Assembly (NCBI GenBank): GCA_027452045.1
Contig: DAIDHH010000115.1
Coordinates: 1-38,851, forward strand
Length of the DNA stretch: 38,851 nucleotides
Direction: 5' to 3'
Source: Gammaproteobacteria bacterium
Lineage (GTDB): Bacteria > Pseudomonadota > Gammaproteobacteria > Steroidobacterales > Steroidobacteraceae
Position numbers and translations under genes: made by a program. A model generated the notes under the pieces. The model saw only the letters and a program-made list of their open reading frames with translations, did no database searches and was not told where the DNA came from. Shown one piece after another: positions 7,808-16,043 of the stretch; position 1 is the stretch's first letter, and every line of letters begins with the position of its first letter.

Positions 7808-8986
7808 ATGCCAACAGAAGTCGTCATCGCTTCCGCCCGGCGCACGCCGCTCGGGGCATTCCAGGGCGCCCTTGCCCAGGCCACCGCCCCGCAGCTCGGC
7901 AGCGCCGCCGCCCGCGCCGCGGTCGAGGCCGCAGGCCTGCAGCCCGCGGACGTGCAGGAAGTCATCCTGGGCTGCGTGCTGCCGGCCGGACTCGGGCAGG
8001 CTCCCGCCCGCCAGGCGGCCATCGGCGCCGGCATTCCACTGTCCACCCCGGCGACGACCATCAACAAGATGTGCGGCTCGGGCCTCAAAGCCGTGATGAT
8101 GGCCGCCGACCAGATCCGCGCCGGTGGCATCGAGATCGCGCTCGCCGGAGGATTCGAGTCCATGACCCAGTCGCCGTACCTGCTGCCGAAGGCGCGCGCG
8201 GGCTACCGCATGGGCCACGGCGAGGTGCTCGATCACATGTTCCTCGATGGCCTTCAGAGCCCCTTCGACGGCAAGCTCATGGGCTGCTTTGCGGACGCCA
8301 CCGCGGCCAGATATGGCTTCACCCGCGAGCAGCAGGACGCCTTCGCTGCCGAATCGGTCCGCCGTGCCCTGCGCGCGGTGGGCGGCGAGTTCGACGATGA
8401 GCTTGCTCCCGTCACCGTCAAGGGTCGCAAGGGCGAAGCCACGGTGAGTCGGGATGAGACCCCGGGGACCTGCGATGTGAACAAGATCCCCACCCTCCGG
8501 CCCGCTTTCGGCAAGGACGGCACGGTCACGGCGGCCAGTGCTTCCTCGATCGCCGATGGGGCCGCGGCGCTTATAGTCATGAGCGGGGCGGCTGCGCGAT
8601 CCCGTGCAGTCCAGCCGCTCGCTAGAATCCTCGCCCAGGCGAGCCACGCGCAGGAGCCAGAGTGGTTCACGACCGCCCCGGTGGGCGCCATACGCAAGGT
8701 GCTGTCCCAGCTGGGTTGGCACTCCCGGGACGTCGATCTGTACGAGATCAACGAAGCCTTCGCGGCGGTCACGATGGCCGCGATGCACGAGCTGGACCTG
8801 GACCATGGCCGTGTTAACGTCAACGGGGGAGCATGCGCGCTGGGCCATCCCCTGGGCGCCACTGGCGCACGTATCCTCACAACGCTGCTCCATGCGCTGC
8901 GGCGCCGCGGCGGCAAACGGGGCATTGCCGCTCTGTGCATTGGTGGCGGCGAAGCTGTAGCGGTGGCCGTCGAAACTATCGGCTAA
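7808..8986 (+). CDS. Acetyl-CoA C-acetyltransferase / thiolase
   Basis: A 392-residue degradative or biosynthetic thiolase of the AtoB/PhaA type. The start at 7808 follows GGAGG (7796-7800) at good spacing. Catalytic residues are visible: Cys89 (NKMCGSG) takes the acyl group, His347 (GHPLGATG) and Cys377 (CIGGG) complete the site, and the NEAFA motif is intact. It cleaves acetoacetyl-CoA, and possibly 2-methylacetoacetyl-CoA, with CoA. It sits 25 bp after the TetR gene and 27 bp before the SDR gene and is presumably co-transcribed. With the acetoacetyl-CoA synthetase four genes along, it completes acetoacetate use to two acetyl-CoA. Chain-length preference cannot be read from the sequence. 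Confidence 0.92.
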   Translation: MPTEVVIASARRTPLGAFQGALAQATAPQLGSAAARAAVEAAGLQPADVQEVILGCVLPAGLGQAPARQAAIGAGIPLSTPATTINKMCGSGLKAVMMAADQIRAGGIEIALAGGFESMTQSPYLLPKARAGYRMGHGEVLDHMFLDGLQSPFDGKLMGCFADATAARYGFTREQQDAFAAESVRRALRAVGGEFDDELAPVTVKGRKGEATVSRDETPGTCDVNKIPTLRPAFGKDGTVTAASASSIADGAAALIVMSGAAARSRAVQPLARILAQASHAQEPEWFTTAPVGAIRKVLSQLGWHSRDVDLYEINEAFAAVTMAAMHELDLDHGRVNVNGGACALGHPLGATGARILTTLLHALRRRGGKRGIAALCIGGGEAVAVAVETIG

Positions 8987-9013
8987 ACTACCGAACGATC
9001 ATTAGGGGGATTC

Positions 9014-9781
9014 ATGAAAATCCAAGACGCCCGGGCCGTCGTTACCGGCGGCGCCTCGGGTCTCGGTCTCGCCGTCGCCCGCCGCCTGGTTTCATCGGGC
9101 GCGAAGGTCGCGATCCTGGACGTCCAGGACGGGCCCGGCCGCGCGGCTGCCGAAGCGCTCGGCTCCGCCGCATGCTTCGTCCGATGCGATGTCACCTCCG
9201 AAGCCGAGGTCAACGCCTCCATGGCCGCCGCGCAGGAACGCCTGGGCGGACTGAACCTGCTCGTCAACTGTGCCGGTGTGATCGGCGCCGGCCGCGTGCT
9301 CGGCAAGAACGGCCCGATGGCGGGGGAATTCTTCACGCGCGTGGTGCAGATCAATCTCATCGGCACCTTCCTCTGCGACAAGGCGGCCGCGAGCCTCATG
9401 CAAGCCAATGCGCCGACCGAGGACGGCGAGCGAGGATTGCTGGTGCACACCTCTTCGGTGGCCGCCTTCGAAGGCCAGATCGGCCAGGCCGCCTACTCGG
9501 CCACCAAGGCGGCGCTGGCCGGCATGACCTTGCCCATCGCGCGGGAATTCGCCCGCTTCGGCATCCGCTGCATGTCCATCGCACCCGGCATTTTCCACAC
9601 ACCCATGGTCGATGGCATGACAGCGGAAATCCAAGCCTCGCTCGCGAGCCAGATCCCCTTCCCCCGCCGGCTCGGCAAGCCCGAGGAGTTCGCGCAGCTC
9701 GTCGTCGCGGCGTTTGAGATCCCGATGTTGAACGGCGAGACCATCCGCCTCGATGGCGCCGTGAGGATGCAGCCCCAATGA
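9014..9781 (+). CDS. Short-chain dehydrogenase, probable 3-hydroxyacyl-CoA dehydrogenase (HSD10-like)
   Basis: A 255-residue classical SDR. The Rossmann motif TGGASGLG is at residues 11-18, and Asp36 at the end of the second strand favours NAD+ over NADP+. The catalytic set is Ser147/148 (HTSS), Tyr161 and Lys165 (YSATK). Overall pattern, including the long loop before HTSS and the PGIFHTPM stretch, resembles type 2 3-hydroxyacyl-CoA dehydrogenase, which oxidises 3-hydroxyacyl-CoA and 2-methyl-3-hydroxybutyryl-CoA. Placement right after a thiolase gene supports that role. The purine run AGGGGGA lies just before the start. Its stop overlaps the next start codon in an ATGA. Confidence 0.85.
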   Translation: MKIQDARAVVTGGASGLGLAVARRLVSSGAKVAILDVQDGPGRAAAEALGSAACFVRCDVTSEAEVNASMAAAQERLGGLNLLVNCAGVIGAGRVLGKNGPMAGEFFTRVVQINLIGTFLCDKAAASLMQANAPTEDGERGLLVHTSSVAAFEGQIGQAAYSATKAALAGMTLPIAREFARFGIRCMSIAPGIFHTPMVDGMTAEIQASLASQIPFPRRLGKPEEFAQLVVAAFEIPMLNGETIRLDGAVRMQPQ

Positions 9782-11403
9782 GCCCCCAGAACAACACTGA
9801 AATCCAACGCGACGTCATGGAGTATGACGTCGTCATCGTGGGCGCCGGCCCCGCGGGGCTCGCCTGCGCGATCCGCCTGAAGCAACTGAAACCCGATCTC
9901 AACGTCTGCCTGCTGGACAAGGCCTCGGCGGTGGGCGCGCACGCGCTCTCGGGCGCGGTCATGGAGCCGGGGCCCCTCGATGAGCTGGCGCCCGAATGGC
10001 GTGAGTCCCCGCCCGGCATCTGCGTACCGGCCGTGCGCGATGAGCTGAGACTGCTCACCGCCAAGGGGAGCATCAAGCTGCCGCTGCCGCCGCAGCTGCA
10101 CAACCGCGGCAACTTCATCATCTCCCTGGGATTGCTGACGCCCTGGCTGGCGCAGAAGGCCGAAGGCCTCGGAGTCGACATTTTCCCGGGCTTCGCCGCG
10201 GCGCAGCCGCTGCTCACGCCCGAGGGCGAGGTGGCGGGCGTGCAGCTCGGCGACGTCGGCCTCGCCAAGTCCGGCGAGCCGGGGCCGAACTACAGCCCCG
10301 GGGCCGAGATCCGCGCGCGCACCACCATCGTCGCCGAAGGGGCGCGGGGCAGTCTCGCCAAGCAGCTGATCCAGCGCTTCAAGCTCGATGCCGAGAGTTG
10401 CCCGCAAACCTTCGGCCTGGGGATGAAGGAGCTCTGGCAGCTGCCCGAGGGCCGTGTGCAGCCGGGTCTCATCCAGCACACCATGGGCTGGCCGCTCGAC
10501 TCGCACACCTACGGCGGCAGCTTCATCTACCACCTCGACCAGAACCGCGCGTACGTCGGCTTCGTGGTGGGGCTCGATTACCCGGACCCGCGCTTCTTTC
10601 CCTTCGAGGCATTCCAGCAGTTCAAGCACCACCCGACCATCAAACCCTTTCTCGAGGGCGGGGAAATCCTCGCCGCCGGCGCGCGCACCATCGCCGCGGG
10701 CGGCTGGCAGTCGATCCCCCGCCTGACGATGCCGGGGGCCATGTTGATCGGTGATGCCGCCGGCGGGGTCAATGTCCCGAAGATCAAGGGCATTCACCAG
10801 GCAATCCGCTCCGGCATGCTGGCCGCCGAGCACCTCGCCGAAAAAGGCACGCCCGAGGGCTTCGATGCGCTCTGGCGCGCCTCGCCCGGGGGGCGCGAGC
10901 TTTACACCGTGCGCAACTTCAAGCCCGGCTTCAAGCGCGGCTTGTGGGCCGGCATCGCCAATTCCGGTCTCGAGGTGCTGACGCGCGGCCGCACGCCCTG
11001 GACACTGAAGAATACCCGCCCCGATCATCAACGCCTCGAGCAGCTTGCCGCATACGAGTCCCCGCAGCGCGCCTGGCAGGAGCGAACGCTGCCGCCGAGG
11101 GATCGCCTGGCCTCGGTGTTCTTCGCCTCCACGAGCCACGAAGAGAGCCAGCCGGCGCACCTCAAGGTGCGCGACACCTCCATCTGCTCGGGGCGCTGCA
11201 TCAGCGAATTCGGCAATCCCTGCACGCGCTTCTGCCCGGCCAACGTGTACGAGATGGTCGATGACGGTGAGGGCGGCAAGCGGCTGCAGATCAACGCGGC
11301 CAACTGCGTGCACTGCAAGGCCTGCGACATCAAGGACCCCTACGGTATCATCGACTGGACCCCTCCGGAGGGTGGCTCCGGACCCAACTATCAATCCCTC
11401 TAG
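9778..11403 (+). CDS. Electron transfer flavoprotein-ubiquinone oxidoreductase
   Basis: A 541-residue membrane-bound flavoprotein with one [4Fe-4S] cluster. It passes electrons from reduced ETF, and so from acyl-CoA dehydrogenases, to ubiquinone. The FAD-binding motif GAGPAG is at residues 22-27 and the GDAAG motif is near residue 320. The C-terminal ferredoxin-like region carries Cys486, 510, 513 and 516 (CVHCKACDIKDP) as cluster ligands, as in the mitochondrial enzyme. The ATG overlaps the SDR stop by four bases, suggesting translational coupling; a second in-frame ATG lies 12 codons downstream. Its place inside an acyl-CoA operon, rather than beside etfAB, ties it to the neighbouring pathway. 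Confidence 0.95.
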   Translation: MSPQNNTEIQRDVMEYDVVIVGAGPAGLACAIRLKQLKPDLNVCLLDKASAVGAHALSGAVMEPGPLDELAPEWRESPPGICVPAVRDELRLLTAKGSIKLPLPPQLHNRGNFIISLGLLTPWLAQKAEGLGVDIFPGFAAAQPLLTPEGEVAGVQLGDVGLAKSGEPGPNYSPGAEIRARTTIVAEGARGSLAKQLIQRFKLDAESCPQTFGLGMKELWQLPEGRVQPGLIQHTMGWPLDSHTYGGSFIYHLDQNRAYVGFVVGLDYPDPRFFPFEAFQQFKHHPTIKPFLEGGEILAAGARTIAAGGWQSIPRLTMPGAMLIGDAAGGVNVPKIKGIHQAIRSGMLAAEHLAEKGTPEGFDALWRASPGGRELYTVRNFKPGFKRGLWAGIANSGLEVLTRGRTPWTLKNTRPDHQRLEQLAAYESPQRAWQERTLPPRDRLASVFFASTSHEESQPAHLKVRDTSICSGRCISEFGNPCTRFCPANVYEMVDDGEGGKRLQINAANCVHCKACDIKDPYGIIDWTPPEGGSGPNYQSL

Positions 11404-11407
11404 ACCC

Positions 11408-13363
11408 ATGTCCGCGATCTGGCGTCCCTCGGCGGAGCGCATAGCCTCCTCCAACCTGACACGGTTCATCGACTGCATCAACACGCGCCTGGGGCTGTCC
11501 CTCAAGGATTATGGCGAGCTCTACCGCTGGTCGGTGAGCCAACCGGAGCAGTTCTGGATGGAGCTCGCCCGGTTCGCCGACGTGCGCGCCGAGTGGGGAG
11601 CGGGACCTGCGATCGAGCATCCCGAGCGCATGCCCGGCGCGCGCTTCTTTCCCAACGCGCGGCTCAACTTCGCCGAGAACCTGCTCCGCTATCGCGATGA
11701 GCACCTCGCGGTGGTGTTCACCAACGAACGCGACATGCGCCGGGCGCTCTCTTATCGTGAGCTGCACGAGGAGGTGGCGAGAGTTGCCGCGGGCCTGAGA
11801 GATGTAGGCGTCACGGCCGGCGACCGGGTCGCCGGATACCTCCCGAACCTCCCGGAGACCCTGATCGCGATGCTGGCGACGAGCAGCCTCGGGGCGATCT
11901 GGTCGTCGTGCTCGCCGGATTTCGGGGCGCACGGGGTGCTCGACCGGTTCGGCCAGATCGAGCCCAAGGTGCTCTTCACCGCCGACGGGTATTTCTACTC
12001 CGGCAAGACACTCGACTCGCTGACGCCGATCGGAACGGTGGCCGAGAAGCTCCCGAGCGTGCAGCGTATCGTCGTGATCCCCTATACCGCGCAGCAGCCG
12101 CAGCTCGGCAAGCTCGGCGCGGCGGCGGACCGCTCCTCGCTGTGGGGTGACTTCGGCAAGCGCGGGGTGCCGCTACGCTTCACCGCCGTACCGTTCAACC
12201 AGCCGCTCTACATCCTCTATTCTTCGGGGACCACGGGAGTCCCCAAGTGCATCGTGCACGGAGTGGGAGGCACGCTGCTGCAGCACCAGAAAGAGCACCT
12301 GCTGCACACGGACCTCAAGCGCTCGGACCACGTCTTCTATTTCACGACGTGCGGCTGGATGATGTGGAACTGGCTCGCCAGCGCACTCGCCACCGGCGCG
12401 ACACTCATCCTGTACGACGGCAATCCCTTCTTCCCGGATCCCGGGGTGCTGTGGCGCATGACCGAGCGGGAGCGCGTCACGGTCTTTGGCACCAGCGCCA
12501 AGTATCTGTCGGCATTGGAGAAGAACGGCTATCGGCCCCGCGAGCAGGTTGAGCTCGCAGCGCTGAAGGCGATTCTCTCCACCGGCTCGCCGCTTTTGCC
12601 CGAGGGCTTCGACTTCGTCTATCGCTGCATCAAGTCCGACGTGCACCTCGCCTCGATTTCCGGGGGAACCGACATCGTTTCGTGCTTCGCGCTCGGCTGT
12701 CCGACGCTGCCGGTCTTTCGCGGTGAGCTGCAATGCCGGGGGCTCGGGATGCGGGTCGAGATCTTCAACGACGAGGGCAAACCGGTACGAGGTGAGCGCG
12801 GCGAACTGGTCTGCACCGCGCCATTCCCGTCCATGCCGGTCGCCTTCTGGAACGATCCGCAGGGGTCGAAATACCGCGCCGCCTACTTCGAGCGCTTTCC
12901 CGGTGTCTGGCATCACGGCGACTACGCCGAGCTGACTGAGCACGAGGGCATCGTGATCCACGGCCGCTCGGATGCGGTGCTCAACCCCGGTGGCGTGCGC
13001 ATCGGCACGGCCGAGATCTACTCCTCGGTCGAGAGCCTGACGGAGATCATCGAGTCCGTCGCAGTCGGCCAGGACTGGAAGGGAGATGTGCGCGTGGTGC
13101 TGTTCGTGCGCCTCAAGCCCGGGGTCGCGCTCGAGGAAACGCTCAAGAAGAAAATCCGCGACGCCATCCGCGTCAATGCCTCCCCGCGCCACGTGCCGGC
13201 GAAAATCATCGCCGTTGCGGACATTCCCCGGACGCTGTCCGGCAAGCTCACCGAAATCGCCGTCCGCGAAGTCATCCACGGCCGGCCGGTGAAGAACGTC
13301 GATGCACTCGCCAATCCCCAGGCGCTGGAGTACTTCCGCGATCTGCCCGAGCTGACCGACTGA
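11408..13363 (+). CDS. aacS: Acetoacetyl-CoA synthetase
   Basis: A 651-residue member of the ANL adenylating enzyme family that converts acetoacetate, ATP and CoA to acetoacetyl-CoA. The family N-terminus (IWRPS...) begins at this ATG, four bases after the ETF-QO stop; the reading frame is open far upstream but only as a shadow of that gene. The P-loop-like motif YSSGTTGVPKCIVHG is near residue 270, the CGWMMWNWL block typical of AacS near 318, and the catalytic C-terminal lysine is in SGKLTE near 613. It lets the cell use acetoacetate from leucine or tyrosine breakdown; the thiolase three genes upstream would split the product. Confidence 0.94.
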   Translation: MSAIWRPSAERIASSNLTRFIDCINTRLGLSLKDYGELYRWSVSQPEQFWMELARFADVRAEWGAGPAIEHPERMPGARFFPNARLNFAENLLRYRDEHLAVVFTNERDMRRALSYRELHEEVARVAAGLRDVGVTAGDRVAGYLPNLPETLIAMLATSSLGAIWSSCSPDFGAHGVLDRFGQIEPKVLFTADGYFYSGKTLDSLTPIGTVAEKLPSVQRIVVIPYTAQQPQLGKLGAAADRSSLWGDFGKRGVPLRFTAVPFNQPLYILYSSGTTGVPKCIVHGVGGTLLQHQKEHLLHTDLKRSDHVFYFTTCGWMMWNWLASALATGATLILYDGNPFFPDPGVLWRMTERERVTVFGTSAKYLSALEKNGYRPREQVELAALKAILSTGSPLLPEGFDFVYRCIKSDVHLASISGGTDIVSCFALGCPTLPVFRGELQCRGLGMRVEIFNDEGKPVRGERGELVCTAPFPSMPVAFWNDPQGSKYRAAYFERFPGVWHHGDYAELTEHEGIVIHGRSDAVLNPGGVRIGTAEIYSSVESLTEIIESVAVGQDWKGDVRVVLFVRLKPGVALEETLKKKIRDAIRVNASPRHVPAKIIAVADIPRTLSGKLTEIAVREVIHGRPVKNVDALANPQALEYFRDLPELTD

Positions 13364-13376
13364 GCGGCGCCGGAAC

Positions 13377-14483
13377 ATGACTCAGCAAGGCGGGGGAGCC
13401 CTGCGCGCAGCCTATGCGCAGCAACTGAGCGAGCGCGGCTTTGGCGAGGACGTGGCGCAGCTCGCCGCGCTCACGCGCCTGGAGCATCTGCGCAGCCGGC
13501 TGATCGCAGATCGCGGCGCCTCGATCGGCAGGCGGCTCATCGCCCGGCTGACCGGGGCCGGCCAACCTCCCGAGCGAGGACTGTATCTGTGGGGACCGGT
13601 CGGCCGTGGCAAGACCTGGCTGATGGACCTGTTCTTCCACAGCCTTCCCTTCCCCGAGCGGCGACGACGTCACTTCCATCGATTCATGCACGACGTGCAC
13701 GCCGAGCTCAAGACGCTTTCCGACCGGTCTACCCCTCTCGAGATCATCGCGGAACGCATTGCCCGCGATACGCGTGTGCTGTGTTTCGACGAGCTCTTCG
13801 TGACCGACATCGCCGACGCCATGATCCTCGCCGGCCTGTTCCAGGGCCTGTTCCGGCGCGGCGTGACGCTGGTCACGACCTCCAACTGCCCGCCCGCGGA
13901 TCTGTATCGCAACGGTCTGCAGCGCCAGCGCTTCCTGCCCGCAATCGCACTGATCGAGCGGCATACAGAGGTCCTCGCTGTCGACGGCGGCAGCGATTAC
14001 CGCCTGCGCCAGCTCACGCACGCGGGAACGTATCTCCCGTCCGCGGGCGGCGCCACGGAGCGCTTGCGCGCGTTGTTCGGGGAACTCTCGGAGCACGCCG
14101 ACGCCGCCGACGGGGTGATCGAGATCGAAGGCCGCGAAATCCCCGTGATCCGCCAGAGCGAAAGCGCCGTGTGGCTCGACTTCCAGGCGCTGTGCGCAGG
14201 TCCCCGCAGCCAGGAGGATTACATCGAGATTGCGCGCATCTATCCAGCCGTGATCGTCTCGGACGTCCCGTTACTCGATGACCGGCGGGTCGATGAAACG
14301 CGTCGCTTCATCGCCCTCATCGACGAGTTCTACGACCGGGGCGTCAAGCTCGTCGTATCGGCTGCGGCCGCGCCTCACGAGTTGTATCGCGGCGAGCGCC
14401 TGCGGTTCGAGTTCCAACGCACCGCGAGCCGCCTCACCGAGATGCAAAGCGAGGAGTACCTCGCTCGCGCGCACCTGCCGTAG
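13377..14483 (+). CDS. zapE: Cell division ATPase ZapE (AFG1-like)
   Basis: A 368-residue AFG1/ZapE-family P-loop ATPase. Walker A is GPVGRGKT (73-80) and Walker B is LCFDE (135-139). The HFHRFM stretch and the TSNCPPADLYRNGLQRQRFLPAI block are hallmarks of the family. In E. coli ZapE associates with the Z-ring and is needed under oxygen-poor or stress conditions. It starts 13 bp after aacS, so it may share the transcript, though it has no obvious metabolic link to it. The ribosome binding site is weak. It converges on the radical SAM gene with a 40-bp gap. Confidence 0.93.
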   Translation: MTQQGGGALRAAYAQQLSERGFGEDVAQLAALTRLEHLRSRLIADRGASIGRRLIARLTGAGQPPERGLYLWGPVGRGKTWLMDLFFHSLPFPERRRRHFHRFMHDVHAELKTLSDRSTPLEIIAERIARDTRVLCFDELFVTDIADAMILAGLFQGLFRRGVTLVTTSNCPPADLYRNGLQRQRFLPAIALIERHTEVLAVDGGSDYRLRQLTHAGTYLPSAGGATERLRALFGELSEHADAADGVIEIEGREIPVIRQSESAVWLDFQALCAGPRSQEDYIEIARIYPAVIVSDVPLLDDRRVDETRRFIALIDEFYDRGVKLVVSAAAAPHELYRGERLRFEFQRTASRLTEMQSEEYLARAHLP

Positions 14484-14523
14484 TTCCGCCCGCCCACCTG
14501 AGTGACCGGCACCCGCCGATCAA

Positions 14524-15723
14524 TCACGCCCCCGCCCGCCTGCCATACGGCCGGCCGGCCGCGCACGGCGATTCGGAGAGCGGGCGGCCCGCCGGCGGTT
14601 TGTAGGCTCCGGCCGCCCGCGCCACCAGCAGATATTGCTTGAAGACGCGGTTCGTTTCCGCCTCGTGCTCGCTCACCGTGGAGCGATCCACCGGATCGAA
14701 GAAGCAGGTGGGATCCTCCCCCATGTAATCCCCGCCATGATAGAACGCCATGGCGCGACATCCCCCGCATGTGTATTGGTAGCGGCACCGGCCGCAGCGA
14801 CCCTTCAGACGGGAGCGGTCCGTGATCTCGGCGAAGAACGGACTCGACTCGACCAGCTCGTCGATGGGCTTCTCGCGCACGTTGCCGCCGCTCAGCGCAT
14901 CGAGCAGCACCGGGCAGACGGACACGTCCCCCTCCGAATTGATGGTGAGCCACGATCCGACCCAACAGCCGATCGACGGATTCTGCGGCACCGTGTTGTT
15001 GCGGATGCCCCCGGACACCTGGGCGTGCAGCTCCGGCGATAGGAAATACGGCGTATAGCTCACGTACCCGTGCGGATGGCGGCGCAGCGCCGGATGGAAG
15101 TGCCGCTCGAGATCCTGCCTGTCGAACCCCATGCCCTCGAAGCAGCCCGATCCCGAACCGCGCGGAACCAGCGGCGAGCGGTTGTAGGCGATGTTGTGCT
15201 TGACGCAGAATTCGACGGTCTTCTCGAAGCTCTCGGTATTGTACTTGCCGATCGTGATCACGACGTGCTGGCCGAGCCCGAGCTCGGCGCAGTCGGCGAG
15301 CACCTCGAGCGTCCGGGCCGACCCGTTGTCGCGGCTCCAGCGGTTTTCCTCATCGACCGCGTTCAGTCCAACCACGATTCTCGCCCGCCCCTGCGTGACG
15401 TCCCGGATCTTCTCGAGGCGCTGCCGGGTGAGTCGTTTGCAGTTGCTCAGGACCGAACACTTGAAGCCGAGCTCCACCGTCAGGCGCAGCAGGTCCAAAG
15501 CGTCCTTGCGCAGCAGAAACTCCCCGCCGCTCCAGCCCATGGTGTGAATCCCGAGGCGGCGCGCGGGCAGCATGATCCGATCGCGGATCTCCTCCAGCGT
15601 GAGCTCCGCACGCACGCTGCGGCGAATCCTGCGCGGATCGTTGCTGCCGGTCATGCACATGGGGCAGCGCAGATTGCACCTGCGCGTCGCCTCGAAATAG
15701 ACGACCTGGAACTGGTATTGCAC
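14524..15723 (-). CDS. Radical SAM/SPASM domain protein, probable peptide or cofactor maturase
   Basis: A 399-residue radical SAM enzyme. The start is a GTG with AAAGGAAAG at good distance. Cys16, 20 and 23 (RRCNLRCPMC) bind the SAM-cleaving [4Fe-4S] cluster, and the GGE motif is at 66-68. The C-terminus has a full seven-cysteine SPASM domain for two more clusters: Cys253 and Cys270 (Cx11Gx4C), Cys310, 313, 319 and 322, and Cys340. The third and fourth are spaced CGGC rather than the more common CGGGC, recalling NirJ/AhbD-type heme enzymes as well as peptide maturases. Substrate is unknown. No heme, PQQ, sulfatase or transporter gene is adjacent; the only partner in sight is a small ORF 75 bp upstream on the same strand. 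The last 25 residues are a low-complexity basic tail. Confidence 0.9.
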   Translation of the reverse strand: MQYQFQVVYFEATRRCNLRCPMCMTGSNDPRRIRRSVRAELTLEEIRDRIMLPARRLGIHTMGWSGGEFLLRKDALDLLRLTVELGFKCSVLSNCKRLTRQRLEKIRDVTQGRARIVVGLNAVDEENRWSRDNGSARTLEVLADCAELGLGQHVVITIGKYNTESFEKTVEFCVKHNIAYNRSPLVPRGSGSGCFEGMGFDRQDLERHFHPALRRHPHGYVSYTPYFLSPELHAQVSGGIRNNTVPQNPSIGCWVGSWLTINSEGDVSVCPVLLDALSGGNVREKPIDELVESSPFFAEITDRSRLKGRCGRCRYQYTCGGCRAMAFYHGGDYMGEDPTCFFDPVDRSTVSEHEAETNRVFKQYLLVARAAGAYKPPAGRPLSESPCAAGRPYGRRAGA

Positions 15724-15798
15724 CCTGCTTTCCTTTCGCGGCTCGCGCGCACAGTCGACCCGGCGTGGATGCGCTTATCCACCGCCGATCCACCGCTG

Positions 15799-16002
15799 TC
15801 AATCCACGTGCGGCATCGCATTGAGAAAAGTCAGCTTGCAGTGCGCTGCCGCGCCCACTCCGCCTCCCTCGGGAGCGGTGTACTCCCGTGCCTCCCCGGG
15901 AGCCTCAGATGTGAAGCGGACGCACATTCCGTGCGCGTGCACCGAGAACTGCGTCACGCCGGCACAGTCGCCGCTCGCCGACACCCGGGTCTTGCCGTAC
16001 AT
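15799..16002 (-). CDS. Small Cys-containing ORF upstream of the radical SAM gene
   Basis: A 67-codon frame (MYGKTRVSASGDC... to ...LNAMPHVD), read from the ATG at 16002; ATGs at 16020 and 16041 would add 6 or 13 residues. It has cysteines at 13, 27 and 55, a VHAHGMCV stretch and a Gly/Ala-rich EGGGVGAAAH segment. It has no membrane segment and no family I recognise. Third codon positions are mostly G or C, strongest in the first half, which fits a real gene in this genome but is also easy to get by chance. No strong ribosome binding site is seen. Same strand and 75 bp before the maturase gene is where a modified-peptide precursor would lie; it could equally be a small accessory protein or not translated. 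Confidence 0.45.
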   Translation of the reverse strand: MYGKTRVSASGDCAGVTQFSVHAHGMCVRFTSEAPGEAREYTAPEGGGVGAAAHCKLTFLNAMPHVD

Positions 16003-16043
16003 TTTCCGCAGCGAGCACATAAATCGGGACCCCGCGCGCATTT

